Origin: Leptothermofonsia sp049200465
GTDB taxonomy: Bacteria > Cyanobacteriota > Cyanobacteriia > Leptolyngbyales > Leptolyngbyaceae
Assembly: GCF_049200465.1 (NCBI RefSeq)
Contig: NZ_CP120836.1
Location: forward strand, 2,666,001-2,730,000
Length of the DNA stretch: 64,000 bases
Direction: 5' to 3'
In this document: in pieces, positions 46,635-54,221 of the stretch
Layout of the letters: every line of letters starts with the position of its first letter
Position numbering within the stretch: position 1 is the stretch's first letter
Notes under the pieces: generated by a model
Databases searched by the model: none
What the model was told of the DNA's origin: nothing
What the model saw: only the letters and a program-made list of their open reading frames with translations
Translations under genes and position numbers: made by a program

Positions 46635-49106
46635 GTGCTCGATACTGACACCAAACGCCGCATCGACACGGCCCGCGACATCCTCGTCGGCAAGGTGCCC
46701 GACCCCAAGAGCCAGGTCGAGCAGATCACCATCGCGCTGATCTACAAGTTCATGGACGACATGGACCTGGAGGCCGAAGAGCTGGGCGGCAAGCGCAAGT
46801 TCTTCGCCGGCGACTACGCCCGCTACGGCTGGGCCAAGCTCATGCGCTCAGGGTTGGGTGGCCACGAAACCTTGAACCTCTACGCCGAGGCCATCGCCAA
46901 GATGCCGGAGAACCCCGGCATCCCGCCGCTCTTCCGCGAGATCTTCAAGAACGCCTTCCTGCCGTATCGCGACCCGGAGACCCTGCGCGCGTTCCTGAAG
47001 ATCATCGACGAGTTCGAGTACGACCACTCCGAGCGCCTGGGCGACGCCTTCGAATACCTGCTCTCGGTGCTGGGCAGCCAGGGCGACGCCGGCCAGTTCC
47101 GCACGCCGCGCCACATCATCGATTTCATCGTCGAGATCGTGGACCCGAAGAAGACCGACACCGTGCTCGACCCCGCCTGCGGCACCGCCGGCTTTCTGAT
47201 CTCGTCGTACAAGCACATCCTCAAAGCCAATACCGACAAAGACGGCCACAGCACGCTCACCCCCGACGAGCGCGGGCGGCTGGCTGCTAACTTCAAGGGC
47301 TACGACATCTCGCCCGACATGGTGCGCCTGTCGCGCGTCAACATGTATCTGCACGGCTTCACCGACCCGCACATCTACGAGTACGACACGCTCACCAGCC
47401 AGGAGCGCTGGAACGAGTACGCCGACGTGATCCTCGCCAACCCGCCCTTCATGTCGCCGAAGGGCGGCATCAAGCCGCACAACCGCTTTTCGGTGCAGAG
47501 CAAGCGCAGCGAAGTGCTGTTCGTGGACTACATGGCCGAGCACCTCACGCCCAGCGGCCGCGCCGGCATCATCGTGCCCGAGGGTATCATCTTCCAGAGT
47601 CAGACCGCCTACCGGCAACTGCGCAAGATGCTGGTAGAGGACTACCTCGTCGCCGTGGTCTCGCTGCCGGCCGGCGTGTTCAACCCGTACTCCGGCGTCA
47701 AGACCTCGATCCTGCTGCTCGACAAGGCGCTGGCAAGGCAGACCGACCGCATCGCCTTCTTCAAAATCAATCACGACGGCTTCAACCTCGGCGCCCAACG
47801 CCGCCCCATTGATAAGAACGACCTGCCCCAGGCCCGCGCCGAGATCGCCGAGTACCTCCGCCGGCTGCGGGCGCGCGAGCCGCTGGACGACTTCCAGCCC
47901 ACGCTCGGGCTGGTGGTGCCGAAGGAGAAGATCGCGGCGAACGACGACTACAACCTGACTGGGGAGAGGTATCGGGAGGGTGCTGCTGTACGGGAGACCA
48001 AGTTCCCCCGAGTCAGTCTTGGCGACCTCCTAGACCTGGAGTTCGGCACGCGGATTACGAAGAGGGAGAACGAGGGCACTCTCTATCCAGTATACGGCGG
48101 TGGCGGAGAGAGCTTCCGAACAGATACATTCACCCGTGAGAATGATGTAGTCGTCTCTCGGTTCGCGATGTCCGCCGAGTGTGTCCGTGTCATCTCCGGC
48201 AGGTTCTATCTCCTCGACTCCGGATTCACCTACTCAATTGCTGAACGATTCTCGGGGAGGGCTACCAAGGAGTACGTCACGCGCATGCTCTTGAGTATTC
48301 AGAGTGAGATCTACGCATGTGGCCGAGGCCACGCTCAGAAGAACATCGACATCGACGCCTTCAAGGCTATCGAGATTCCCCTCCCGCCGCTGGAGGTGCA
48401 GAAGGAGATCGTGGCGGAGATCGAGGGCTACCAGAAGGTCATTGACGGCGCCCGCGCCGTCCTCGACAACTACCGCCCCCACATCCCCATCCACCCCGAT
48501 TGGCCGATGGTGGAGTTGGGGGAGGTGTGCGAGAAGATTCAGTATGGCCTGTCTGTTCCACTGAACACCGAGAGTTCAGGCTTCAAGACCTTCCGCATGA
48601 ATGAGCTTGTCGAGGGAAAGTGTGTTGATCGGGGTGACATGAAGTATGCTGAAATCCCCCCCGATGAGTTCGAGAAGTATCGGCTCAATCGTGGCGATAT
48701 TCTTTTCAACCGCACCAACAGTTTCGAGCATGTCGGGCGCACCGGAATCTTCGATCTGGAGGGTGATTACTGTTTTGCGTCCTACCTGATCCGGCTCACA
48801 ATCGCAGACAAGAAAGCCGATCCGTTCTTCATCAACGCGTTCATGAACTCAGAGAGCTTTCAGCAGGGCATTAAGCAGTTCGCGACGCGTGCAATTGGTC
48901 AATCGAACATCAACGCAAAGACGCTCGCCGCCGTGAAGGTGCCCCTTCCGCCCCTCGAAACCCAGCGCGCCATCGTCGCCGAGATCGAAGCCGAGCAGGC
49001 GTTGGTCAACGCCAACCGCGAGCTGATCGCCCGCATGGAGAAGAAGATCCAGGCCACCCTCGCCCGCGTCTGGGGGGAGGACGAACCGGCCCCGGCGGAG
49101 GCGTGA
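46635..49106 (+). CDS. hsdMS: Fused type I methyltransferase-specificity protein (HsdM-HsdS)
   Basis: 823 residues joining what are normally two genes. Residues 1-430 are HsdM: the AdoMet motif LDPACGTAGFLISS (178-191) and the N6-adenine motif ANPPF (268-272). Residues from about 470 hold two target-recognition half-domains, each followed by a conserved helix (IPLPPLEVQKEIVAEIEGYQ and VPLPPLETQRAIVAEIEAEQ). The two TRDs have visibly lower GC than the methyltransferase part, as expected for swapped modules. The protein methylates adenines at a bipartite site and sets the specificity of HsdR. Confidence 0.95.
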   Translation: MLDTDTKRRIDTARDILVGKVPDPKSQVEQITIALIYKFMDDMDLEAEELGGKRKFFAGDYARYGWAKLMRSGLGGHETLNLYAEAIAKMPENPGIPPLFREIFKNAFLPYRDPETLRAFLKIIDEFEYDHSERLGDAFEYLLSVLGSQGDAGQFRTPRHIIDFIVEIVDPKKTDTVLDPACGTAGFLISSYKHILKANTDKDGHSTLTPDERGRLAANFKGYDISPDMVRLSRVNMYLHGFTDPHIYEYDTLTSQERWNEYADVILANPPFMSPKGGIKPHNRFSVQSKRSEVLFVDYMAEHLTPSGRAGIIVPEGIIFQSQTAYRQLRKMLVEDYLVAVVSLPAGVFNPYSGVKTSILLLDKALARQTDRIAFFKINHDGFNLGAQRRPIDKNDLPQARAEIAEYLRRLRAREPLDDFQPTLGLVVPKEKIAANDDYNLTGERYREGAAVRETKFPRVSLGDLLDLEFGTRITKRENEGTLYPVYGGGGESFRTDTFTRENDVVVSRFAMSAECVRVISGRFYLLDSGFTYSIAERFSGRATKEYVTRMLLSIQSEIYACGRGHAQKNIDIDAFKAIEIPLPPLEVQKEIVAEIEGYQKVIDGARAVLDNYRPHIPIHPDWPMVELGEVCEKIQYGLSVPLNTESSGFKTFRMNELVEGKCVDRGDMKYAEIPPDEFEKYRLNRGDILFNRTNSFEHVGRTGIFDLEGDYCFASYLIRLTIADKKADPFFINAFMNSESFQQGIKQFATRAIGQSNINAKTLAAVKVPLPPLETQRAIVAEIEAEQALVNANRELIARMEKKIQATLARVWGEDEPAPAEA

Positions 49107-49109
49107 GTC

Positions 49110-49853
49110 ATGGAAGAAGCCGCCGAGCTGGGCAGCTACCTGCCGCTCTCCTTCAAGAGCCCGCAGGAGCAGGAGTACATCGCCTTCCTGTGGGACGCCT
49201 TCGAGACCAACTACACCCACGGCAAGTACCAGTTCGCCTTCCTGGCCTACCACATGCTCACCATGAGCTTCATCTACTTCAACATCTGGCAGATCAAGCA
49301 GACCGAGCCCGGCGACTTCGCCAAGGGGCTGATCGGCTTCGGCAAGGACGTGGAGAAGAACCTGCTCGAAGCGAGCACGCCCTTCGTCTTCAGCACTGTC
49401 AACGAGCGCACCATCCTGCGCTTCCTGAAGCTCATCGCCTGCGACAACGGCCAGATCGGCACCTACGCCAAGCTGGTGGACGACCGCAACGACACCGCCC
49501 ACCCCAACGGCAACATCTTCTTCAGCACCCAGGCCGCGCTCGACGCCAAGATCACCGAGATCCTGCGGGTCGTGGACGAGATCCAAACCCACTCCCGCCC
49601 GGTCATTGAGCGCTGCTACCGCGAGTTCCTCCTGCGCAGCGCCGACGCCGAAGAGCGCGAATACCCTGACCCAGCCGACCAGATCCGCGAGGTACTCATC
49701 CACGGCAAGTATCTGTCTCAGCGCGACATCGACATCTGTCTGGCATTCGACATCGAGAGCCTGAATGAGCACGAGGGCATCGAGGAGATCAAAGCGCTCC
49801 ACGAAGCGCTCGCGGAGGAGTACAAGACCGATGTTCCGAGCGGCGCGGCATAA
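49110..49853 (+). CDS. RM-associated protein with HEPN-type motif
   Basis: 247 residues, starting 3 bp after hsdMS. It is mostly helical, with a conserved-looking AYHMLTMSFIYFNIWQIKQ and a central KLVDDRNDTAHPNG. RNDTAH (126-131) fits the R-x4-H active-site motif of HEPN ribonucleases. HEPN proteins linked to type I RM loci include the anticodon nucleases PrrC and RloC, but this one is short and has no ATPase domain. I infer a possible RNase or accessory subunit of the RM locus. The last codons lie in the attC. The same GC-rich composition as hsdR and hsdMS shows it travelled with them. Confidence 0.6.
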   Translation: MEEAAELGSYLPLSFKSPQEQEYIAFLWDAFETNYTHGKYQFAFLAYHMLTMSFIYFNIWQIKQTEPGDFAKGLIGFGKDVEKNLLEASTPFVFSTVNERTILRFLKLIACDNGQIGTYAKLVDDRNDTAHPNGNIFFSTQAALDAKITEILRVVDEIQTHSRPVIERCYREFLLRSADAEEREYPDPADQIREVLIHGKYLSQRDIDICLAFDIESLNEHEGIEEIKALHEALAEEYKTDVPSGAA

Positions 49854-49911
49854 CAAGCGGTTGCAGCGGACGGTCCGCTGCGCGGCCCGCCGCTGAACCG
49901 GAGCGTTATAC
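49848..49911 (+). other. attC: attC site (right arm, end of cassette R1)
   Basis: R'' GCATAAC, arms GCGGTTGCAGCGGAC and CCGCCGCTGAACCGG, R' GTTATAC. From GGTTGCAGCGG to GAACCGGAGCGTTA it is identical to the R4 attC at 55361-55425. Confidence 0.9.
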
Positions 49912-50028
49912 GGCTCAAAATCATGGATAGGATGAGGCTAAAGGTTTTTCATAAGAGGCGGCAAATCAGTAAAGCCTTTGCAGCATAAATTTTCTACAAT
50001 GGACTCAACTTCATAGTGGAGTACCATA

Positions 50029-50463
50029 ATGTTTCGCAAACCATCATCTCAATCTCAATCCATTAGTGGTACACAGATTACAGGCTCTCAAGTGCAGCAA
50101 GGGCAAGCTGGACAAGTGCTAGCCCAGAATCAAACTGGAGATTTGTCTGCTAATCAACAAGGGATCACAGGGGCAGAAGTTGTCAAGCTCTTGGAAAGTC
50201 TGGAGGTGGCGGTGAAGGCAGCTACGATGTCAGAAAATGATGCCAAAGAAGCCCTTGGGTGCATAGAAACTGCTAAACGAGAGGCTGGCAAAGAAAATCC
50301 TGATAAGGAGTGGGCCGCACGGAACCTTAAGAAGATGAGTGAAACTCTGGAAACAGTGAATAAGGCAACCGATACAGGAAAAAGTCTTTTGCAAAAGGGG
50401 CAAGAGGTATTCAAAGCGATCGCACCTTGGCTAGGCACAGCAGCAAAGCTGATAGGCTTCTAG
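50029..50463 (+). CDS. Small helical protein sharing the NACHT N-terminal motif
   Basis: 144 residues. The N-terminus SISGTQITGSQVQQGQAGQV corresponds to SSIQGSQIQQGQAGENL of the downstream NACHT protein. The rest is a helical domain (EVVKLLESLEVAVKAATMSE; KEWAARNLKKMSETLETVNK) ending in an amphipathic, hydrophobic KAIAPWLGTAAKLIGF that could bind membrane. No family is recognised. Its position, 46 bp before the NACHT gene, and the common N-terminal motif suggest that it is the partner (effector, adaptor or inhibitor) of the NTPase. Confidence 0.65.
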   Translation: MFRKPSSQSQSISGTQITGSQVQQGQAGQVLAQNQTGDLSANQQGITGAEVVKLLESLEVAVKAATMSENDAKEALGCIETAKREAGKENPDKEWAARNLKKMSETLETVNKATDTGKSLLQKGQEVFKAIAPWLGTAAKLIGF

Positions 50464-50509
50464 TGTCAGGTTTTGTCTCAGTCCCGGATTAATTCATTGT
50501 GTTTTTGCT

Positions 50510-52696
50510 ATGTCTACCCCTGATCCTCAGTCATCACAGCGGATTGAACACAGTTCCATTCAGGGGAGCCAGATTCAGCAAGGGCAAGCAGGAGAGAATT
50601 TAACACAAATTCAGGCTGAAAACCTAACGCAGAATTACATTACTGTGTTTGGGCGCGATCGCTCCACTAACCTTGAAAAGCTACGCTTAGATTTAGCAGA
50701 CCGGATCCTCAGAAATCATATTCAGCCAGAACTAAAGCAGCGGTTACGAAATACGATCTATCAAGAGGTTTGGCTAAATCCAGAACTTGAGGAGCAACCC
50801 CGCCAAGTGGGAAAATTACCTCTTAATCGTCTTATACATGTGGCTGGCAAACCAGCAGAAACCCTGGATCTACAGACGACCATTCTAGAAGTTTTTGCTC
50901 AGTACAAAAAGTTGTTGATTTTAGGTGAACCTGGAATTGGCAAAACCACAACTCTATTGACTCTGGCAGACCAATTAGTTGAGCAGGCGATCGCCAATCC
51001 AGGTAAATCAATTCCAGTTGTTTTTGAATTATCTGCCTGGAAGGACAACGATCAAAGCATTGAAGCTTGGTTAATCCAGCAGCTCACCAAGATGCGTGTA
51101 TCTGCCAGGATTGCCAAAGGCTGGTTGAAAGAAGAATTATTGATTCCGCTGGTTGATGGATTGGATGAGTTAAAACCGACGCGGCAGGAGATCTGCGTAC
51201 AATGGCTGAATCAGTTTGCTGAGTATTACCCGTATCTAGTCGTCTGTTGCCGCGCCGAAGAGTACGAAGCTGGAAATCTGAAGTTAAACGAATTGCGTAG
51301 CGCCGTGCGGTTACAACCGTTGACACCCACACAAATCCAGGGATACCTAAAGAAGGTCGGGCAGCAAACGCTTTGGGAAGCGGTTGAAACCCATGCCGAA
51401 AAACAAGTTTTTCTACATCCTGATGCTGAGGGCAAACCCGGAATTTTTCAAATCCCTCTATTCCTGAAAATCGCAGCGGAAGTTGGAAAGCCCTTCGCAC
51501 ATCAGTCAGAATTACTTGAAGCGTACATTGATCAGCGATTGAGCCGAGATGTCGTGAACTGGGAGCGACGACAGTCCAAAGGTAAGCAATGGGCATATAA
51601 GAATCCTTACAGAGAGCCAAACCGACGAAAAACAAATAACTATCTAAGTTGGTTGGCTCTGTATATGAAACATGAAAAATCAACAGAGTTCATGATCGAA
51701 GAGATTGCTTTGGATGGGTTAATCAGTACAAGTAGCATCTTGGATTCGGTCTACCAACTATACTATCTAGCCAATAGGAGAAACGGGAAAGTTGGAGATG
51801 GAAATATACATCACATTGGATGGATATACGTTGCTTTATGGCTTTCAATGACTGGAATTCCGCCTAGTTTATTTTTTTTGATACCGAAGTACTTAGAATC
51901 AGAGTACTTCAACTCGGAGTATTTCAACTCGAACAACCTTTTCTCTGCTGTAGTTGCCAGCATAGTTAGCTTTGGGCTTTGTTTTGCAATAGGTGATTTA
52001 TCTTCACGAGTTCTTGCTAAGAGCTTACAGTATCAAATTGAGTATAGAAATCAAAAGTCAATTTTCCTCATAGGGTTTGCAACTATTTTTCTAATTATTC
52101 TTATGATTACTGGTAGTCTACTTGAAATTTATGGTTTATTTGATAATCCTCAATTCAGTGGACTTGTATTTATCCCAAGCAAAAGTAGCATTCTTTTGAA
52201 AGGGATAATTTACAGCACCTTGGGTATCACTATTTTTCTAGTATCTCTCCCTAGTTTGAATTTCATGAATGGTTGGTTGCCTGAAAAAAAGGCAGAAAAC
52301 TTGCAACCAAATCAGAGAATTCATGATTCTTTCAAACGATTTCTAGCAACAGTTATTCCTCTGTCCTTGCCAGAGGCTATCCCTCTGTTCTCGCTATTGA
52401 TATTTATGATACTTAACAAGACATTTTGGTTTTATGACGAGAGAATATTAAATTTCTTGACAATATTAGGATTTTCTACATTTTTTGGATTGATGAATGG
52501 TGGGATGGCTTGTGTTAAACATTTCTCAATAAGGTTGGTTCTCTGCGCGATCGCCAAAGTAATTCCTTGGAACTACGCTCGTTTTCTTGACTACTGTGTT
52601 GAGCGACGGCTTCTACAGCGGATTGGCGGACGCTACCGATTTTTGCATCGAGAGCTATTGGAACATTTTGCTGATAAAGCCGGAGGTGTCTCATGA
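50510..52696 (+). CDS. NACHT-domain STAND NTPase with membrane-spanning C-terminus
   Basis: 728 residues. Residues 14-40 carry the Gly/Gln-rich motif shared with the preceding protein. Walker A is ILGEPGIGKTTTLL (137-150) and Walker B is LIPLVDGLDEL (211-221), the NACHT form with D-G-x-D-E. The sensor region is VVCCRAEEYEAG. Residues about 430-640 hold six or so membrane helices (GWIYVALWLSMTGIPPSLFF; VVASIVSFGLCFAIGDLSSR). The end, LDYCVERRLLQRIGGRYRFL, is the winged-helix-like closing segment of membrane NACHT proteins. Bacterial NACHT proteins are antiphage or conflict NTPases. The stop overlaps the next start (ATGA). Confidence 0.88.
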   Translation: MSTPDPQSSQRIEHSSIQGSQIQQGQAGENLTQIQAENLTQNYITVFGRDRSTNLEKLRLDLADRILRNHIQPELKQRLRNTIYQEVWLNPELEEQPRQVGKLPLNRLIHVAGKPAETLDLQTTILEVFAQYKKLLILGEPGIGKTTTLLTLADQLVEQAIANPGKSIPVVFELSAWKDNDQSIEAWLIQQLTKMRVSARIAKGWLKEELLIPLVDGLDELKPTRQEICVQWLNQFAEYYPYLVVCCRAEEYEAGNLKLNELRSAVRLQPLTPTQIQGYLKKVGQQTLWEAVETHAEKQVFLHPDAEGKPGIFQIPLFLKIAAEVGKPFAHQSELLEAYIDQRLSRDVVNWERRQSKGKQWAYKNPYREPNRRKTNNYLSWLALYMKHEKSTEFMIEEIALDGLISTSSILDSVYQLYYLANRRNGKVGDGNIHHIGWIYVALWLSMTGIPPSLFFLIPKYLESEYFNSEYFNSNNLFSAVVASIVSFGLCFAIGDLSSRVLAKSLQYQIEYRNQKSIFLIGFATIFLIILMITGSLLEIYGLFDNPQFSGLVFIPSKSSILLKGIIYSTLGITIFLVSLPSLNFMNGWLPEKKAENLQPNQRIHDSFKRFLATVIPLSLPEAIPLFSLLIFMILNKTFWFYDERILNFLTILGFSTFFGLMNGGMACVKHFSIRLVLCAIAKVIPWNYARFLDYCVERRLLQRIGGRYRFLHRELLEHFADKAGGVS

Positions 52697-52968
52697 ATCA
52701 AAAATTAGTGGAATCCTTAGCCCAAATCATTCTTTCGTTATCTGATGAAGAGCGGCAATGGCTGGATCGTGAAATCCAAAAAGCATCTGTTTCAAAGCAA
52801 GTTGAAGACTTGAAATCTCGATTGAAACAGTTTGAAGAAACCTATCAAATGCCATCAGAGCATTTCCATCAGCGTTTTCAGGCAGGCGAGCTGGGAGATG
52901 ATATCGACTTTTTTGAATGGGATGCCTACTACGAAATGCTGACTGCTGCCCAGTTTAAAGCCTCTTGA
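52693..52968 (+). CDS. TumA-like antitoxin candidate
   Basis: 91 residues with two helical parts: LSDEERQWLDREIQKASVSK and LKQFEETYQMPSEHFHQRFQ, then AGELGDDIDFFEWDAYYEML. The ending (MPSExFxxxFQAGELGDDxDFFEW) is typical of short proteins paired with DUF6516/TumE toxins in cyanobacteria. It overlaps the NACHT stop by 4 bp and adjoins the TumE-like gene, so all four genes of this cassette are probably one transcript. Confidence 0.7.
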   Translation: MNQKLVESLAQIILSLSDEERQWLDREIQKASVSKQVEDLKSRLKQFEETYQMPSEHFHQRFQAGELGDDIDFFEWDAYYEMLTAAQFKAS

Positions 52969-52973
52969 AGCTG

Positions 52974-53357
52974 ATGGACTTAGAGCAATACATCGCTGCT
53001 GTCAAGGCAAAGCTAGCTGACAGCCCAATCATTGTAACGATCGAGATTGTGGATGAGCGAATCCTACTGAATCGAGGCTACTTCCGTGCTCGATTTACCC
53101 TCACCAATTCTGACTTTGTTGAAATTGCTGAATCCTTCGCGTTTCAAGACAACCAGCTGATCACATTAGATTATCGGTATCAATGGATGGATGCCTCTAA
53201 AAAATTTCTCAGAAAACGCTGGGATAGTGTCAAACACTTTCCAGATTTGCCCAATTTTCCACATCATGTTCACATTGGTTCAGAATCGAATGTTGAACCT
53301 GGCTTATCCCGGAATATTCCAGAATTTATAGGTTTTATGGAATCTGAGTTGGGCTAA
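52974..53357 (+). CDS. TumE-like (DUF6516) toxin candidate
   Basis: 127 residues from ATG 52974; an in-frame TTG at 52965 is also possible. Family features: RARFTLTNSDFVEIAESFAF, ITLDYRYQWMDASKKFLRKRW in part (YRYxWxD), then FPDLPNFPHHVHIGSESN (HHxH near the end) and a C-terminal FIGFMES. It is the toxin half of a TumE/TumA-type module. Such pairs stabilise cassette arrays by post-segregational killing, but a role next to a NACHT gene could also be defensive. Confidence 0.72.
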   Translation: MDLEQYIAAVKAKLADSPIIVTIEIVDERILLNRGYFRARFTLTNSDFVEIAESFAFQDNQLITLDYRYQWMDASKKFLRKRWDSVKHFPDLPNFPHHVHIGSESNVEPGLSRNIPEFIGFMESELG

Positions 53358-53378
53358 GCTAAACCCTTTCGGAAAGCC

Positions 53379-53464
53379 GTATAACAAATCGTTGCAGCGG
53401 CGGAATAAAAGTGGTTGGCGGAGATGCCAAAGTTACTAGCCGCCGCTGAACTCAATCGTTAGCC
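53379..53464 (+). other. attC: attC site (right arm, end of cassette R2)
   Basis: R'' GTATAAC, arms AAATCGTTGCAGCGGCGG and CCGCCGCTGAACTCAATC, R' GTTAGCC. The cassette-end complementarity with 49905 is exact over 11 bases. Confidence 0.92.
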
Positions 53465-54215
53465 CGACTCGAAATTGTTAGAACGCGGAGAACCGATCGC
53501 CATCGTCCTTCCCCAAGACATTGGGGTTTATACTAAAAACCAGTATTTAATGTGTGTAACTAATTTTGTTTGGGTACTTATGTCTTTAACCATCCAAGGT
53601 ATTTATGATGTGAAATGTGCAATTGAAAAAGCCCTTTTTTCATGGCAGTCTGATTCGGAGAGTCAATTGGTCATAAAGATCGAGGCTTGTGACTGGAAGG
53701 GTAGTAGTCGTATCGACTTTTGCGTGCCTGGTTTGCCTAACAGTCTTGTCAGCCTACATGATGACGGTGACATATTCATAACTCGTCCTGATAGTCGTTT
53801 GACAGCCAAGTTCAAACACAACAATATCCCACGGACGATAAAAATAATTGAGGCTGAATTAAGCGGCATTCCATCACTAGATTCCCTCGACACGCCATCT
53901 TATTTGCTAAACGACTATCCTGCCAGCTCTCACACTTAATATCAATGTATTAAATAACAGCGACATTGGCGGGGACGGCAGCGATCAACCCTGCCGTTTT
54001 CACAGATCGGTGGTTGTCGCGGCAGCTACTGATCAATAGTTAAAATCGTTAACCAAGTGATTGGAAAAGTGAAACCTAAAGTCTATTTACCGTTTGTCAG
54101 ATGTCTATAAAATTGTGTCAGTTGTCTGCTCGGTCTAACAAGCCTGTTGCACGCCGACCGTATCAAGTTGCTTGGTTAAATCCGAGAGGTTACTAGCGAC
54201 GGGTGAACGGGGTTG
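53458..54215 (+). mobile_element. Integron cassette R3 (unknown gene)
   Basis: A 757-bp cassette. It starts GTTAGCCCGA; the R'' flank at its end is TCGGTCTAAC, which matches with one mismatch. About 190 bp of non-coding sequence (53940-54132) precede its attC. Confidence 0.8.
53580..53939 (+). CDS. Hypothetical cassette protein
   Basis: 119 residues from ATG 53580 (MSLTIQGIYDVKCAIEKALF); the frame is open back to TTG 53475, just after the attC. The protein is a mixed alpha/beta with IKIEACDWKGSSRIDFCVPG, LVSLHDDGDIFITRPDSRL and a C-terminal TIKIIEAELSGIPSLDSL. I know no family. It is a typical single-gene cassette product of unknown role. Confidence 0.6.
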   Translation: MSLTIQGIYDVKCAIEKALFSWQSDSESQLVIKIEACDWKGSSRIDFCVPGLPNSLVSLHDDGDIFITRPDSRLTAKFKHNNIPRTIKIIEAELSGIPSLDSLDTPSYLLNDYPASSHT

Positions 54216-54221
54216 TTAGGC
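54133..54221 (+). other. attC: attC site (right arm, end of cassette R3)
   Basis: R'' GTCTAAC, arms AAGCCTGTTGCACGCC and GGGTGAACGGGGTT, R' GTTAGGC. The pairing leaves an unpaired G in the left arm, the usual extrahelical base that orients attC. Confidence 0.85.

Larger units (their letters stand above)
44041..49905 (+). mobile_element. Integron cassette R1 (type I restriction-modification)
   Basis: A 5.9-kb cassette, attI-proximal on the right arm. It begins GTTATGCCGC, the reverse complement of GCGGCATAAC at its own attC. It is strongly GC-rich (third positions mostly G/C) and I see no HIP1 octamer in it, unlike the surrounding chromosome, so it is foreign. Confidence 0.85.
49905..53458 (+). 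mobile_element. Integron cassette R2 (NACHT locus + toxin-antitoxin)
   Basis: A 3.55-kb cassette. It begins GTTATACGGCT; its own attC carries AGCCGTATAAC, an exact 11-base reverse complement, so the four genes moved as one circle. Its composition and HIP1 sites (for example near 50992) are cyanobacterial. Confidence 0.88.

Noticed and set aside
53955..54050. A further attC site within cassette R3 (TAACAGCGACATTGGCGG ... GTTAAA)
   Set aside because: The boxes are not spaced or paired like the other attC sites and the arms do not pair well. The site at 54133-54221 fits the cassette ends better.
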